Shown here piece by piece: positions 5,741 through 7,601 of a DNA stretch of 7,601 bases. The stretch covers positions 1 to 7,601 of the forward strand of contig CAJOOU010000006.1 of NCBI GenBank assembly GCA_905236735.1, read 5' to 3'. The notes under the pieces are model-generated. The model was not told the origin of the DNA, did not search any database, and saw nothing but the letters and a program-made list of their open reading frames with translations. This DNA comes from an uncultured Eubacterium sp. (lineage in GTDB: Bacteria; Bacillota; Clostridia; Lachnospirales; Lachnospiraceae). The stretch's first letter is position 1; each line of letters starts with the position of its first letter. A program made the translations under genes and the position numbers.

Positions 5741-7601
5741 TTATGATTTGAAGAACTCTATATCTTTGTTTAGCTTTTCGGCTATTTCCTTAAGGTCAAG
5801 AGCGGACTGGGCAAGGGTAGTAACCGTTGCCGAAAGTTCCTGCATAGATGCGCCCGTCTCCTCGGAAGAAGCGGCGTTCTGCTCGGAAATGGCAGATAGC
5901 GAAGACATTGAGTCTGTTACAATATCCTTTGAAGATACGCACGAACCTGCTTCCGTCGATATAGCCTGTACACCGCTGAAAGTTTCGTTGATATCCGAAA
6001 GCATACTGTTTACTGAAGCAAGGGTCTCGCCTAAAGCGTTCTGCTGCTCTAAGTTGCCGTTTAATACTTCCTCTGAAGCTGTAACGGCGGCTTCGCTTTC
6101 CGAAAGGAGTACATCCATCTCGTGTCTGATATCGTCCGCAAGTACTTTAGAGTTGTCGGCGAGTTTTCCGATCTCCTCTGCAACTACGGCAAATCCTCTG
6201 CCGGCTTCACCTGCACGGGCTGCCTCGATAGATGCATTGAGTGAAAGCAGGTTGGTCTGTGTAGCTATTGAAGCTATGCCTTCAACCTTTTCGTTGATGT
6301 TGGTAACAGCTGTCTGAGTAGCTGATATGGTTTTGGAAATATCATCAATCTTAGATGACATATTGCTGCTTGAATCCTGAAGGGCAGTAAGTGAAACAGA
6401 AGATGCCTCGGAAGCCTCTTTCATTCTTGCCGCAAGAGACTCTAAGTTGCCGGAAGAATCCTTAACATCTGTAACAGCCTCGCCAATCTGTGAAACTTCA
6501 ACGGTTGCTCTCTGGATTTCATCAGCCTGCTGTGAGGCACCGGCTGCAATATCCTGTACGGCATTTGATACATCCTCTGCCGTATGTGACATCTGCGAAG
6601 TCATATCGGACAGATCCTCTGAAGATGATGCAACGATTGAAGCTGAATTCTTAATACTTGTAACTATATCATCAAGGGTGGTGATAAGTGAGTTTGTGTT
6701 TTGTACCATCTCACCGAATTCATCTTTTCTCTGTGAGTGCTTATCAATTTTTATAAAGTAACCATCGGAAAGGGCAGCAAGAGAGTTGTTGATATCCTTG
6801 ATGGGGTTGGTAAAGGTGGCTGCCATCTTAAAGCTGATAAGTGATGCTATAATAAGCATAATAATTCCGATTACGACAATTATCATAGCCGAGCGTCTTG
6901 ATGCCGCGGTAACGGTTTTTGAATTGGCCGCGCATACAACCATAAATCCGGAAACCGGCTCCTTGGAGTAGGATATCATTGCTTTGTAGCCTTTACCTGT
7001 AGCAGCGGAATAAAATCCGTCATCAAGCCCTGATGTCATAAATGCTGCCTGGCTTCTGTCTTCTTCGTTATCCGGGGTGATGGAATACTGTGCGTGTGCT
7101 GCAACAAAACCTGTCCTGTCGCATATAAAGGCATCATCGGAAACCGAAGCCAAAAATTCGTGGAAGTCTTCGAGGTTGTAGTTCCTTTGAACAGAGCCGA
7201 CAAATTCGCCGTTAGAAAATACCGGACATATCATTACTATTATTCTCTCGCCTGTGGATGCACTTGTGATAATATCCGATACATATACATTACCGGCCTT
7301 GGCCTGCTGGAAATATTCTCTTTCGGATGTGTCAACACACTCATTGCCGAGAGAACGCATTATCTGCATACCGTTGGAATCGGTAAGTATTGATTCGTTA
7401 CCATCTCCGAAAACTTCGTCCATTGCCTGAAGTGATGTCAGCATGTCCTGTGCAAGAGAGTCATTATCGGACAAATCTCCGGTATATGTGGACAGAAACA
7501 TTGTTGTTGCTGCAGAAGATGCATATGTTTGGATTGCATCGAGATTGGTCTCGAGTATTTTTGAAAACTCGGCTTCAATGTAGGTGGTCTGTACATTGAG
7601 G
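5741..7601 (-). CDS. Methyl-accepting chemotaxis protein with dCache-like sensor, 5' partial
   Basis: The frame stays open to the window edge, adding about 33 residues (ending ASSAATT) before the Met at 7499-7501, so the start, the first membrane helix and the beginning of the sensor lie outside. Counting from that Met, residues up to about 200 are extracytoplasmic, with TSEREYFQQAKAG (58-70), VSDIITSASTGE (74-85) and PVFSNGEFVGSV (93-104), matching double-Cache sensors. A membrane helix follows at about 205-223, then HAMP (to about 280) and a long helical signalling hairpin. Its tip is the conserved IATQTNLLSLNASIEAARAG and RGFAVVAEEIGKLAD (412-449), which contacts CheA and CheW. The C-terminus (EFFKS) has no NWETF-like adaptation tether. 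Ligand is unknown; I did not see a clear amino-acid-binding dCache signature. It indicates a chemotactic, probably motile cell. Function relative to the neighbouring genes is unproven. Confidence 0.94.
   Translation of the reverse strand, partial: LNVQTTYIEAEFSKILETNLDAIQTYASSAATTMFLSTYTGDLSDNDSLAQDMLTSLQAMDEVFGDGNESILTDSNGMQIMRSLGNECVDTSEREYFQQAKAGNVYVSDIITSASTGERIIVMICPVFSNGEFVGSVQRNYNLEDFHEFLASVSDDAFICDRTGFVAAHAQYSITPDNEEDRSQAAFMTSGLDDGFYSAATGKGYKAMISYSKEPVSGFMVVCAANSKTVTAASRRSAMIIVVIGIIMLIIASLISFKMAATFTNPIKDINNSLAALSDGYFIKIDKHSQRKDEFGEMVQNTNSLITTLDDIVTSIKNSASIVASSSEDLSDMTSQMSHTAEDVSNAVQDIAAGASQQADEIQRATVEVSQIGEAVTDVKDSSGNLESLAARMKEASEASSVSLTALQDSSSNMSSKIDDISKTISATQTAVTNINEKVEGIASIATQTNLLSLNASIEAARAGEAGRGFAVVAEEIGKLADNSKVLADDIRHEMDVLLSESEAAVTASEEVLNGNLEQQNALGETLASVNSMLSDINETFSGVQAISTEAGSCVSSKDIVTDSMSSLSAISEQNAASSEETGASMQELSATVTTLAQSALDLKEIAEKLNKDIEFFKS

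Noticed and set aside
5234..5746. 170-codon plus-strand frame overlapping the 3' part of the NuoF-like gene
   Set aside because: It lies in another frame of a conserved iron-sulfur subunit and runs through the terminator hairpin. No motif or ribosome site supports it.
5748..6317. Long open frame on the plus strand opposite the chemoreceptor
   Set aside because: It is serine-rich, low-complexity antisense of the receptor's helical repeats, with no ribosome site and no recognisable domain. The minus-strand reading is unmistakably a chemoreceptor.
1..7601. CRISPR arrays, tRNA or rRNA genes, insertion sequences, prophage or defence genes
   Set aside because: I saw no direct repeat arrays, transposase or integrase motifs, inverted-repeat-bounded elements or structured RNA signatures. 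The window is almost fully occupied by metabolic and chemotaxis genes.

Overview
The window looks like chromosomal DNA from an anaerobic, motile member of the Firmicutes/Clostridia, most likely Lachnospiraceae-like. The grounds are strong AGGAGG ribosome sites, a moderately AT-rich composition by eye, GTG start use, a soluble NuoE/HndB/NuoF diaphorase set typical of fermentative clostridia, and a dCache chemoreceptor. Genus cannot be fixed from this sequence.

Layout. Positions 1-3185 (+) hold a tightly packed molybdenum-cofactor (Moco) block: a 5'-truncated MobA-MoaC fusion, a MobB protein fused to a PatB/MalY-type PLP C-S lyase, and a Mog/MoaB adenylyltransferase, all overlapping or coupled. 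After a 94-nt gap with a candidate promoter, 3280-5673 (+) holds three tightly spaced genes for a soluble NAD-linked iron-sulfur/flavin module: a NuoE-like [2Fe-2S] subunit, a small HndB-like [2Fe-2S] protein, and a NuoF-like FMN/NADH subunit with an added 2[4Fe-4S] tail. A long perfect hairpin at 5688-5725 ends this block and also serves the convergent minus-strand gene. That last gene (5741-7601) is a methyl-accepting chemotaxis protein running off the right edge.

How the genes fit. MoaC makes cyclic pyranopterin monophosphate, Mog adenylylates molybdopterin before metal insertion, and MobA with MobB converts Moco to the guanine dinucleotide form used by DMSO-reductase-family enzymes such as formate dehydrogenase. 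The NuoE/HndB/NuoF trio is the NAD(P)H-handling half of electron-bifurcating hydrogenases and NAD-dependent formate dehydrogenases. No [FeFe] hydrogenase follows the trio, where one is usual in Hnd/Hyd operons, and Moco genes precede it. The simplest inference is therefore a molybdenum or tungsten enzyme, probably a formate dehydrogenase, encoded upstream of the window. The most unusual item is the MobB-C-S lyase fusion, which joins a Moco maturation GTPase to an enzyme able to release sulfide from cysteine or cystathionine, and so suggests a link to sulfuration of the metal centre.
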